Assembly (NCBI GenBank): GCA_015680685.1
Contig: MNCI01011532.1
Location: forward strand, 342,227 to 364,516
Direction of reading: 5' to 3'
Length of the DNA stretch: 22,290 bases
Source: Gnetum montanum
Taxonomy: Eukaryota; Streptophyta; Gnetopsida; Gnetales; Gnetaceae
The translations under genes and the position numbers were made by a program. Of this stretch, positions 9,948-19,523 are shown piece after piece. Each line of letters begins with the position of its first letter. Position 1 is the first letter of the stretch. A model generated the notes under the pieces. It saw only the letters and a list, made by a program, of their open reading frames with translations, did not search any database and was not told the origin of the DNA.

Positions 9948-10490
9948 ATGTCGCTGATTAACAATCGAGCTACAATAGAGCCAGAATTCCTGAATGAACA
10001 TGTACATAGTTTAAGCTCTGTATCAATAGGCCTTGAAGTAGCATTATACTTAGACGGAGCTTCAACCACTAGAGGCGATAGTGCCACCACCATTATTACG
10101 GTTACCCCCAAGGATGTTTGTCCATTGGCTTACCGCCTGACATTCCCTTGTACGAACAATGTGGTAGAGTATGAGGGGCTTCTCATAGGGTTGTTGACAG
10201 CCATAGAACTTAAAGTTCAATACTTGGCAATCAGAAGCGATTCAATGCTTGTCATTAATCAAATCATAGGAGTCTATGCCTGCAAGGTTATGCACCTACA
10301 GCCCTACTGCGATATGGCTAAAGATCTCTTGAAACAATTCATGAAAACTGATATCCAACACATGTTACGCAACCAAAACGTTGTTGCCGATGCATTGGCA
10401 ACACTAGCGTTAAACGTGCCGCCACACTTGTTTGTCACTTGGCCCACTTTAATGATAGAATGTACAGAGCCTATCATTCAAGTGGCATAG
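9948..10490 (+). pseudogene. pol: Element 1 acquired RNase H (aRNH), open frame within broken pol
   Basis: A second RNase H of the type found in cellular/archaeal RNase H (RVT_3-like). It removes RNA from RNA-DNA hybrids during cDNA synthesis. All four catalytic acidic residues are visible: Asp in LYLDGAS (10053-10055), Glu in VVEYEGL (10173-10175; a further Glu is at 10167), Asp in RSDSMLV (10239-10241), and Asp in NVVADALA (10389-10391). The sequence is open for 180 codons. It shares frame with the preceding RNase H and with integrase, so it was an internal domain of pol and its first ATG is not a natural start. A TAG at 10488 separates it from integrase. Its presence is what places the element in Tat. 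Confidence 0.92.
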
Positions 10491-11765
10491 ATTTCTTCAT
10501 TAAATGCGAAAAGAACATCAGAATGGTATGACAACATTAAAGCTTACCTTTTGCATGGCGAACCGCCGCACAAGCTAACACATGCACAAAAAGATGCAGT
10601 GTGCAAGCATGCCAGGCAATATGTCATCCTTGGAGACAGTACTCTCTATAGACACTCCTTCGATGGGGTATTGCTTACTTGCGTTAACAATGACCAAACA
10701 CAGTGAATAGTTAATGAAGTCCACGAAGGGCTGTGCAGAGGACACGTAGCCCCACGAGCAATGACTACTAAAATTAGATGCTTAGGGTACTATTGGCCAT
10801 ACATGGAAAAAGACTGCCTTGCCAAGGCTAAGACGTGTGACACGTGCCAGTGTTACGCAAATCTAATACATGTGTCACCAATTGAGTTACACACTATCCA
10901 AATTACTTGGCCATTCCAACGATGAGGACTGGACATCATAGGTCCCATCTCGCCTATATCTTCTGCAGGTCATAGCTTCATTATCACCGCCACTGAGTAT
11001 TTTACAAAGTGGGTTAAGGCTATCTCCCTATGAAAGATTACATCTTGACAAGTTTGTCATTTCATCTTAGATAATATTGTAACTAGATTTGGACTCCCTA
11101 TGACTATTGTGACTAACAACGGACCACAATTTAGTAGCATAGAAACCAAATCTTTTTGCAATAATCTTGGTATTAAGCAATTTTTTTCTTCACCTTATTA
11201 CCCGCAAGCAAATGGTCAAGCAAAGTCGACAAACAAGGTGATCATCAATTTACTCAAGAAAATTCTCAATAGTAATAAGAAGTGGTGGGATGAAAAAATC
11301 CTCTATGTACTATGGGTGTATCGTACGACATGCAGAACATCCACAGATAGGACGCCCTACAGCCTGGTCTACGAATCCGAAGTAGTGTTGCCCTTGGAAT
11401 TATAGGTTCCCTTATTGCGGATGGTCCTATCTATGGTTATAAATGAAACTCAACACAATGAGTCTAGAATCGTGAATTTAGACTTAGTGGAGAAGAAACG
11501 CATCCAGACGCTTGACACCATTGAAAAATATCAAGATAAACAGAGAGAGAAACATCGGTACAACCTGCATCAACGATTGATCAAGAAAGGAGACTTAGTT
11601 CTCAAGGCCATTCGTGAACCAATAGGCAAGTTCTCTACAAACTGGGAAGGCCCTTTCCTGGTCATCGGTGCATACGACAACGAAGCATTCAAGTTAGCAG
11701 ACACTAAAGGCAACAAACTACCAAATCCAGTGAATCATCTGTACCTAAATCGATATTACATCTAA
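10491..11765 (+). pseudogene. pol: Element 1 integrase, broken
   Basis: Inserts the cDNA. In one frame with aRNH. The N-terminal zinc domain shows His in EVHEGL (10722), His in RGHVAP, and CDTC. The catalytic core shows Asp in GLDIIGP (10932-10934). The second catalytic Asp is Asn: TNNGPQF, AAC at 11115-11117. The Glu is Lys: NGQAKSTNK, AAG at 11223-11225. Both are single G-to-A steps. The tail has a GPY/F-like module, NWEGPFLVIGAYDNEAFKL, and ends at TAA 11763-11765 with no chromodomain visible, as expected for Tat. Further stops occur at 10704, 10923 (Trp expected before GLDIIGP), 11031, 11046 and 11403. Confidence 0.92.
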
Positions 11766-11795
11766 ACATCGACTCAGCTCAAAATTAGGTAACAA

Positions 11796-12110
11796 ACATC
11801 CGCTACGATGTAAAACTGGCAAGGTTGTACATGTCTGCTATGACGTAAAACTGGCAGCTCTTGCACACGTCCGCCAAGATGCTAAACTGGCAAAGGTAAG
11901 CACATGTCTGCTGAGACACTAAACTAGCATAGACTTGTCCCTGGGTCACAACATAAAATTGACACCCACAGCACGGTCTTCTAGGACCATAAACTAGCCC
12001 TTCCACCATCCTCTATGACGTACAAATAGCAAATTCCAGTCTGCCCAGATGTTAAACCGGGACCACAATCTGCTGGGACTTAAAATCAACAACAATGGTC
12101 AACCAGGACC
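11796..12110 (+). repeat. Diverged short tandem repeats after integrase
   Basis: Units of 33-37 bp start at 11796, 11829, 11865 and 11902, each with the pattern ACATGTCTGC...GA(C/T)GTAAAACTGGCA. More diverged units with TAAACTAGC- or TTAAACCGG-type cores continue to about 12110. Similar units occur in the element 2 spacer at about 21270-21330. Confidence 0.7.
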
Positions 12111-13282
12111 TAAAACTGAAATCTTTCAACAAGTCATCCATGAAGCAAGCGAGCGTGATCATTCTTGCACTACATCCCTACCAGATGGAGTAGGTAACGC
12201 GTTGGGACAGACTCAACGCTGTTACCCCGCCGGCATTCTGCTGATTCCTCGAACATGCCGAAAGGCATACTACTGACCCCTCGGAGATGTTGCTACGACA
12301 GCCACTTCATAGTTGCACCTCTTGGGATCAATTTCACCGCTTGGGGCCCCGAAAAAATTGCGGCCACCCATAGTCTCAGTGGCCTCCATCTATCGCCATC
12401 ACCAGATTCTAGCTTGGCAGATTCATCTGACATGTTCTTTGCATAGTCCTTTGAGCAAGACGAATCTAGCTGTCGACGGCAACTACAGGAACCGCGACAT
12501 CAACATTGAGACCCTTGTTCTGGGCCCCTCTTTCATGGCCTCCGTCCACCTTTTCACTTTGGATGACACTTGTTTCAATAGCCTCCCTCCTTAGCAATCA
12601 GGACATTTGTTTCTGGCTTTCTATTCTATGTTGTGTTTTGTAGGTTACTTGTTACAACAGCGTTGATCGAGAATACTTTCATTAGAAGGTGAGGTGTCAT
12701 GGTGTTTAGAGGTGGCTGCTCAGACTAGCCTGGTCACATGGAAGTGCAAACCCTACCTCTCCTGGGTACCTTACCTTGTTTTCCCCCTTTCCTTACCCTA
12801 CCTTCTTCTCCGCTTGTACAGAACATGAGCATTAAGTCGATCCATTTTCATTATCATGCCCACAAACTGGCATAACACATCTTGTCTTGTAGCATGCAAT
12901 CTACATTTTTCCCAAAAAAAAGGGGGGGTTTGGTAAAATGGATGTAAAACAACTCGTCCAGGCCATGTAGGCGTAACACAAATCGCCTTTGCAAGCCCTT
13001 CATATGTAGTATGATGACATAACCTTTCATAAACACATTAGCGAAATGACATAATGACTTGTTCGGAGCAGCTTCATGTTCATGCGTTTGAGTCTTCCCC
13101 AAACCTACCATCTCTAATTATTGTAAGATCCCTTCTATACCCTATGGCCCTCCATCCTCGTACTCTTAAGTTTCACAGAACAACATTCGAGCAGTCTTCG
13201 ACAGATGCTGTTAATGCTTTTGCCTTTCCGGTGTTTCGTATTCTTTGTCAACGTCTTTCGGGCAAGTCCTCTAAACATCAAC
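12111..13282 (+). other. Element 1 3' region, no gene recognised
   Basis: About 1.2 kb between the repeats and the polypurine tract. Frames of 60-93 codons exist on both strands (for example 12313-12594 plus, 12854-13111 minus) but none has a motif I recognise and none is matched elsewhere in the window. Many Tat elements carry an extra gene in this position; here I cannot support one. An A8G7 purine run lies at 12914-12928. Confidence 0.5.
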
Positions 13283-13291
13283 AAAGAGGGA
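13283..13291 (+). other. Candidate polypurine tract of element 1
   Basis: AAAGAGGGA ends 4 bases before the TG of the 3' LTR, the expected place for the plus-strand primer. It is short. The longer purine run at 12914-12928 is too far away for the usual role. Confidence 0.6.
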
Positions 13292-13295
13292 CCAT

Positions 13296-14573
13296 TGAAA
13301 CACCGTGAAAATTTCGAGGCCTCGACGGTTTAGCAAAAGGCTGGTGATTCAAGCAAAGGATGGCAACAAAGCATGGTGCAGCAAGTTCCTTTTCAGTCGA
13401 AGGTTTGTCCCGCCACACTGCGTAGCACAGCACAAGCAAATTATAAAGGACGGAGCAAAGCAATGGATGCACGGCGGCAAAACTTTCAACTTTGCAAGTT
13501 ATCTATTTCAAAAATCTTAACTTTTGGCAAATTACGCTGTATTACGCTACATAGTGTAACATCGCATTATGCAATGTAATGTCAGAAAATAGTATGCCAC
13601 AAACATCAGGGATGACAAATGTTCAAGGCTTCAACAAACACTTCGTTTTTCTTTATAGATGTGCTATTTTACGACGGACTACGCTGTGAAGCGTAATCTA
13701 GCGCAGCGCAGCGTAATTCAAGCATGGACAATGGTGGCTTAATACAAGTAGCAGCAGTCTGCATGATGCGATACGCTCTCCAGTGTGTCATTGTGTAATC
13801 CCTATTGTCAAATTCCTGGTTTACGATGCATTACACTTTAGTGCGTAAGGTAGTGTGGCATCGTAAGCTTCAGTAACCACCCCATCAAGTCAATAGCATC
13901 TTGTAGGTTCAGGACACGTGTCATCATAACTGTGTTTTTCTCCTGATTTTATCCTTATAAATATGCCAATAAAAAAAAAGGGACCAGTGATAGCAAGAAT
14001 ATCGAAGGCAGTTGACGAGAACCTTTGTTCAAGAATAGCTGATTGACAGATATTCTGCTTCGGGTTTGACCTCTCTATATCCAGATCTACTAGAACAAGG
14101 TAGATTGGTTTTTTCTTGTTTCATCTCTATTTAGCTTTTATTGTTACCAGCATGCGCTTCGTTCAAATCGAAGTCCATTGTAATCATTGTATCTAAATAT
14201 ATCTTTTTGTGGATTGAATCCCGGATCTTGAGATTTGATCACGTCCCAAAGCTGATCTGTTGTACTTCTATTTGCGCTTCTATTTGTACTGATTCTATGA
14301 ATTGTTCTAATCAATTATGTCTTCTCTTAATTATTTCTGAAATTAACAACATTACATCCTCCTTGAAAAGAACAGTAAAGAATCATTATTCTGTCATTCA
14401 AATATCACAAAATTTTTTACTGATCAACTAAGTCATTGTCTGATCGACAAGACCGTTCAAGGCACCTCGGATTCATCTTTCTCCAGCACGATCCTTACAC
14501 CAATCCAGGGTTAGAACTGTATACACAGACTTTTGTTTGGTATTTCCAGCGATCGACGTTTTCCATCGTTACA
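13296..14573 (+). repeat. Element 1 3' LTR (1,278 bp)
   Basis: Same ends as the 5' LTR (TGAAACACCGTG ... CCATCGTTACA). It lacks 27 bp after the A-run near 13979 and has a short duplication of CTTCTATTTG near 14265-14290. Differences from the 5' LTR are mostly transitions. Confidence 0.93.
13915..13963 (+). promoter_or_regulatory. Promoter elements in the element 1 3' LTR
   Basis: CACGTGTC at 13915-13922, a G-box/ABRE-type site, lies within the perfect palindrome GACACGTGTC. TATAAATA follows at 13956-13963, 41 bp between their starts. The same spacing in the 5' LTR has a mutated box. Binding by bZIP factors is an inference from the motif. Confidence 0.6.
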
Positions 14574-14578
14574 GCAAG
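14574..14578 (+). repeat. Right target-site duplication of element 1
   Basis: GCAAG directly after the CA end of the 3' LTR; the left copy is GAAAG. Confidence 0.75.
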
Positions 14579-15092
14579 AAGGTGAGAAAATTAAGGATTA
14601 TTTTTCTAGAGCTAATGATCTTGTTCTAGCCATTAGAAGAATAGGGAAAGACTTGCTTGAAAGTGACATCATTATCAAAATGATTAAAGCTCTACAATCA
14701 TAGTTCATGCCTAAGATCACAACGATGGAAGAAATTAAAGACTTGTCAACCTTAAAATTTGAAGAGCTTCAAAGTGCTCTCATTGCTTATGAACTGAATC
14801 TCTTAAGTGAAGGAGCTATTCAAGAAAGGCCCATTACCTTAAAGACTACTTCAAAGGAGAAAGAACTCAATGAGCATGAAGAGGGCAGTGAAGATGAGAT
14901 TTCCTTTCTCACTAGAAAGCTACAATGACTAATTGCTAGGAAGAAAAAAGATCATATCCACAAAGATTCAATTAGCTTAAAGGTAAAGAAAGAGATAAGA
15001 AACTTTTAAACTCTAATTTAGATTTTTATTCTATAGAATGTTGGATGTGTGGAGTTATAGATAATGTGACCTCTAAATATCCTAGTAGCTTC
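14578..15092 (+). pseudogene. gag: Copia gag, second part, up to the zinc knuckle
   Basis: Resumes the gag interrupted at 2607. The frame reads EGEKIKDYFSRANDLV, then IIIKMIKALQS, then ITTMEEIKDLSTLKFEELQSALIAYEL, the standard C-terminal half of the copia capsid, then the Glu-rich linker and SEDEISFLTRKLQ. Stops are at the TAG after ALQS (14701) and the TGA after RKLQ (14926). An indel near 15000 shifts the frame, and the nucleocapsid knuckle then reads CWMCGVIDNVTSKYP. A CX2CX4HX4C knuckle is expected; here the His is Asn and the last Cys is Tyr. The gene is cut again at 15093 by element 2, so the rest of the copia pol should lie beyond the right edge of the window. Confidence 0.85.
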
Positions 15093-15233
15093 TGAAACAC
15101 CACAAAATTTTGAGCTTAGTACTTCTCCGACAAGAAGCAAGTCCTTGGGACCCACAGACGACCATAGCTACATCTGGTGTCACACAAGGTAACTTCGGAA
15201 ATCAAAATACTTAATTTTCACTAAGTATGCATT

Positions 15234-15675
15234 CTTAGCGTATACACCCAGCATATACACTCAAGTTCATATCCACAGCGTATACACCCGACATTCTCAG
15301 CGTACACATCCAGCGTAGACGCCCAGCGTATACGCCCGACATTCTCAGCGTACACATCTAGCGTATATGCCCCACATGTACGCTCAATAGGTACAACTGA
15401 TGTATACGCTCGGCATGAAATCCTCAAGGATGGCATGGAAGAAGCACTCCAGAGTCGAATTTGGCATAAGGCAGCAACCACCAGCATATACGCTGGGGTG
15501 TATATGCCCAGCAATCATTAGCTTATACACCCCAGCGCATACGCCCCAACGCCCATTAGCGTATACGCCCAGCATATACACCCAGACACCATCAGTGTAT
15601 ACGCCCTGCACATCCAGCGTATATGCCCAGCGTGTATGCCCAGGGTCTACACCCACTAGATACAGCGTATACACC
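15234..15675 (+). repeat. Array of degenerate AGCGTATACGCCC repeats in element 2 U3
   Basis: Roughly 18-20 copies of a 13-bp unit AGCGTATACGCCC, or variants, in about 440 bp with irregular spacing. Variation falls largely at the two CpG steps (CG to CA or TG: AGCATATAC, TATACACCC, TATATGCCC). CAGCGTATACGCTG, of which the unit is one half plus, is a perfect palindrome. Confidence 0.8.
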
Positions 15676-15735
15676 CGGCAAATGTAAGATACTGTATACT
15701 TGTAAATTTTACACTTTTGCACCTGGTCAACGCAC

Positions 15736-15780
15736 CACGTGTCGCCCAACCCGAGTCTAGCGTCAAAACCTATATAAAAG
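15736..15780 (+). promoter_or_regulatory. Core promoter of the element 2 5' LTR
   Basis: CACGTGTC at 15736-15743 and TATATAAAAG at 15771-15780, 35 bp between starts. This repeats the arrangement in element 1. The TATA box fits a plant pol II promoter very well. Confidence 0.7.
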
Positions 15781-16356
15781 CCCCAATTTTTTACGAGACC
15801 CGAAGTCGGTTGGAAAAATTCTAGAGCACACTAAAGAGCAAAGACGTTGAGCACCAGAGCAGAAAACCTCATACGCTGGACAACCTTGTACGCTGAGCAT
15901 ACAGCCTCTACGCTATGCCTACAGTGCGAACCAACCCACAGTCATCCCTGCATCCATCAAGGCTTTTCATCCGCCTTGTGTCCCAGTCACAACTGTGTTA
16001 GACCGTTGCATTGTACTCTCATTCTGTAATGCCATTGTTACATTTTCTTTCCAAAATCGTTTACAGTTTGCATTAATTGTTGCATATATTCTGTTTATGC
16101 CCGTTTACGTCTACGCTCTGTTCGCATCAGTTACGCTATTTACGCCTGTTACGCTGTTTACGTATAACCCAGCGTATAACACCTCGGTGTACGTTTGGGG
16201 AAATCTTTGCCTGATCCACGTGCGGACCACTCAAGGTACTCTACCTTCGTTCATTCCAGCTCCCCCTCAAGTGAAGGTAGGGTCTTCTATGCATGTCCTG
16301 TGATCCCACGATCTTTGTTTCCTTCCAATCAGAGACCGATGATTTCGAATGGTACA

Positions 16357-17064
16357 GAAATTAGCGCTAGAAGGAGAGCCTTTGTCTAAAACCTTACCTG
16401 TAAGCTTCCCAGTGTTTCCGCTGTTGAGCGTTGCCGACCATAAGCCGATTCCTTCTGAAATCCTCCCAGCATTTACGTTGCTCAATTTAAACCTCACTGC
16501 CTGCACACTATCCAGCATCTACGTTTTTCAGCATCTACGCTGCTCCTGTTAACTTACCATCTACAAGTCTCCCAGCGTTTACGCTATTAACCATACGCTA
16601 CACGCTTTACGCTACAAACTTTACCTACGCTGCACACAAGTCTACTAAAGTTTATGCTGCACATTTTACGCCGTAGACGCTACCGTCCATTTACGCTACG
16701 TTCTCTACGCCGTAGACCTTGTCTACGCTGTACACCGACTTTGTCCTTGCTATTTTGTTTACGCTGCACCCTTTACGCCATAGATTGTTTATACACTGTC
16801 AGCCATATACACTACTCTGTATGTTGTAACCCTATTTACGCTGCACACTGACGTTGTATACGCTGCTTAGCGGATATGCTATAGGACTTACGCCATAAAC
16901 TTGTCTACGCTGACCCTATATGCTCCATACCTATACGTTGTCTACAATGTCGTTATACACTGGACGTTGAAGCGTATACGTTATACGTTACCACGTAGGT
17001 TTATGCTGCACTCAGTACACTAATTTCACAGCCCTACACCGTGTCATATCCTCAACAAGTCGTA
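16357..17064 (+). other. Element 2 leader with TACGCT-rich sequence
   Basis: Begins with the conserved block GCTAGAAGGAGAGCCTT after a short AT-rich gap, again without a TGG-starting primer site. From 16357 to about 16930 it is filled with TACGCT and close variants (TTTACGCTGCAC, CTACGCTG, TTTACGCCGTAGAC); the same motif also occurs in U5 from 16112. No coding sense. It is about 700 bp against 240 bp in element 1. Confidence 0.65.
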
Positions 17065-19523
17065 ATGAACACTGCAAGCACCACCGCTACAACCACCCAA
17101 GTCACCGACATCGTAGGCACCATGGCTGTCCAACAGCCCACAGTACAACCCACAGTGGGGCCTCTCCGATCCCTTAGGTTGCAGGGGAGGAACCCATCAT
17201 CCCACGTCATAACCCAAGACCAATATAATTTCATATGCATGAAGATACAAGCCGGCCTAGCCATAGACCGAACCAAAATAGAAGTTAAGAGACAGTATGA
17301 ACTCTTCTACAGGGGANAGACCAAACCAAAATAGAAGTTAAGAGACAGTATGAACTCTTCTACAGGGGAGGGCAAGAGTTCATTCCTTCCCCGTACGATG
17401 TCATCCCTGTCCCAGAGCCTTACTCTAAGCTCATCACGCAACTCCTCCTGCAAAGGAGTCAATCTCGGGATCTGCCTACAGTGGATTCTCAACCGGAAGA
17501 GGAGGATGAATTCGCTGCCCAATCCAAACATGAAGACTCATATCACACCCTTAGTCCACAAACCCATATCAACCCCATGTTTCAACTAGGAATAGGGGAA
17601 ATCATGCCCCTCCAACCTCTCAGGCTCACCTAGGCACAAATGCCTCCACCCGAAACATCTGCATTTGCTCATGTTCCTCCTCCAAGCAACCCAAAAATTA
17701 GTACACTCCCTCTCGCTATCATCCCTGCTGCAACCGTAGGCCCATCCTCACAATTACCACCCCTTCACAATAACGTGGGAGCAACCTTCCCACCCCAAGT
17801 GATCGGAATGCCTCACATGATACCAGCATCTATGTCCACTCACTATATCCCCCACATCCAAACACACGGAGCCCCTTCCACCGCTATAACCCAACAGGGG
17901 GTTCCTATGCAAAACATGCCTGGACAATGGGCAGTGATGGGTGCTCAACCATAACAACATCAACTCCCTCACTACAACATACCACCTCATACGATTCCAC
18001 CGACCAACATTCCCCAAGTACAGCCCCAACCACAGCAACAACAACCTCTCGCCTATAATGTGCCATCCCTAGCACCACCCACTATGAATGTGCCACAAGT
18101 CCAACCGCCAACTGCACAGCTTTTAGCTTTCCAACCTACCATCCAACAATCCAATCTGTACAATATACCACATCCCCAAGCTGCCATATCACCTAGCATC
18201 CAAGACTGGGCGGATGCTAAGAAACTAATGCAAGAATTAACTAACGAGGTCAAGCACCTTAAAACAGCTGCCGAAGGAGAGTTGAAGGTAGTGGACTTTT
18301 ACCACGATGACCCCATCAACCCTTCCATTTCGCCTCTAACCTTGCCCAAAGGTGTAGCGTTGCCAACACTAACCAAATATAATAGGGAGAAGGACCCCAA
18401 TGCTCACCTAATAACATTTAGTTTAGAATGTGCATTGCTCTAGGCATGGCCCCATGCCATTTTGCGAGTGTTCCCTATGTCCCTCGCAGGGAGAGCACTT
18501 GATTGGTACCAGGCCTTACCGAGGAATTTCATCTTTTTCCTGGAAGAGTTGTTACATCAATTTGTGACTAGGTTCAAGTATAACTTGAAACCTAAAGTGA
18601 CACTTGATAGCCTTATACAGGTTGAATAAGCACCTCTAGAGCCTGTACAAAAATTCATCAAGAGGTGGAGTGCTGCTCTCAATGAGCTACATGAGCCCAT
18701 CCCCTAGACATATCTGCTCACCATTCTAAAGGGTGTTGTTAATGACTTTTTCAAATCTAAGTTATATTACCTCAATGCACGTAACCTTAACCAAGCCTTT
18801 GTACAAATTAAAAATATAGAAAAGGTAGCTGAAAATAGCCACGATCCTGCGTACTTAGCCTTCAAAAATTAACATAGTAAAAAGGATAAAGAAAAGGCTA
18901 AGGAAACTATAGTGGCAATAGTAGAAACGCAACAAGCAAATGCAGCCCAACAAAACAAGCTGCTAGTGGCCCCTACTAACTATACTAAACCTACTCCTGC
19001 AACCACACCAAAATCATCATCATCGCAGAACCCAACACAAAATCGTACGAGAAACTTTGAGAGGAAAGAACCCTCCCAATATACGTCGTTGCCTATGAAG
19101 CCATCCCAGCTATTCGATCAACTCCTGAAAGCTGGATTAATAAAACACAAATAGTTATCCCCTGCTACTATCCAGAGACATGATCAATTCTGTCAACTGG
19201 TTCAGAACCCAAGCTTAGCAATGCTGGACGAGCCCCCATTACCTAAAGGTTTTAGAATGGATCGCTTCTGCGATTACCACCAACGTAATGGGCACGACAC
19301 GAATTACTGTTTCACCTTGAAATAGGACATACAATGATTGATCGATGGAGGCCAAATCACCTTTGATGAGGCCAACTCGGTCCAACCGCAAAACCAAGCT
19401 ATGGATGTCTACAAAGATCCTTTGAATACCAAGGAGGCACCATACATTATTAACACGATCTACTTAGATGATGACCCCGAAACACCTAACATTAACACCG
19501 TTTACTCAAACTATGAACAATAA
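17065..19523 (+). pseudogene. gag: Element 2 gag, broken by stops and an assembly join
   Basis: I start it at the ATG at 17065; an upstream in-frame GTG at 17041 is not needed. The N-terminal part (VQQPTVQP, SLRLQGR, YNFICMKI, QYELFYRGG, EFIPSPYDVIPVPEPY, HINPMF) matches element 1 gag. Next comes a long Pro/Gln-rich section (17630-18200), then the capsid domain at 18240-18860: VKHLKTAAEG, DFYHDDPINP, KYNREKDPNAHL, ALDWYQALP, LLHQFVTRFKYN, FIKRWSAALNE. The zinc knuckle CDYHQRNGHDTNYC (19269-19310) is intact CX2HX4HX4C. After the join at 17317 a single frame runs through gag and protease, broken by stops at 17631, 17952, 18441, 18627, 18705, 18870, 19152, 19323, 19335 and 19521. The frame change at 17317 comes from a duplicated overlap, probably not biological. 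Confidence 0.88.
17265..17369 (+). repeat. 52-bp duplicated overlap around a single N (probable assembly join)
   Basis: 17265-17316 and 17318-17369 are the same 52 bp with one difference (G17270 / A17323), separated only by the N at 17317. The offset of 53 breaks the gag frame; counting the segment once gives a continuous frame. This is what two contig ends with an uncollapsed overlap look like. Confidence 0.85.

Larger units (their letters stand above)
2608..14573 (+). mobile_element. Element 1: complete but decayed Ty3/gypsy Tat-lineage LTR retrotransposon
   Basis: An 11,966-bp element with LTRs at both ends (TG...CA), an imperfect 5-bp target duplication, and internal domain order gag, protease, spacer, RT, Ty3-type RNase H, acquired RNase H, integrase, 3' region, polypurine tract. 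Integrase after RT makes it Ty3/gypsy. The second, intact RNase H between the first RNase H and integrase is the known mark of plant Tat elements (the Ogre/Retand group). The LTRs differ at about one position in ten by eye, mostly transitions, so the insertion is old. Many in-frame stops and at least one pol frameshift make it non-autonomous. It sits inside a copia gag gene in the same orientation. Sub-lineage within Tat not determined. Confidence 0.92.
15093..16356 (+). repeat. Element 2 5' LTR (about 1,264 bp)
   Basis: The left end is set by TGAAACACC directly against copia sequence. The right end is set at GGTACA (16351-16356) because the next bases GCTAGAAGGAGAGCCTT match the block after the element 1 LTR (TTACA, then GCTAGAAGGAGGGCCTT). 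The resulting length is close to the two element 1 LTRs. The 3' LTR is needed to confirm it. Confidence 0.75.

Noticed and set aside
12160-12600. Overlapping frames of 60-93 codons after the 3' repeats as a possible extra gene
   Set aside because: No motif I recognise, no single frame clearly favoured, and no counterpart in element 2 within the window.
12854-13111. 85-codon minus-strand frame as a possible antisense gene of element 1
   Set aside because: No similarity to the element 2 antisense gene, no splice signals noticed, and no recognisable motif.
3903-14612. TTTTCTAGAGCTA shared between the element 1 leader (3904) and copia gag after the 3' LTR (about 14599)
   Set aside because: The copia copy is ordinary codons for FSRA, a conserved gag motif. 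With no further match on either side, I take the 13-bp identity as chance.
15234-15675. Possible CRISPR array
   Set aside because: Units are short, degenerate and irregularly spaced, with no unique spacers of fixed length, and the setting is a plant retrotransposon LTR.
15221-15749. Tyr/Val-rich frames on both strands over the U3 repeat array
   Set aside because: They are translations of the AGCGTATACGCCC repeats; the period-like protein text comes from the array, not from a gene.
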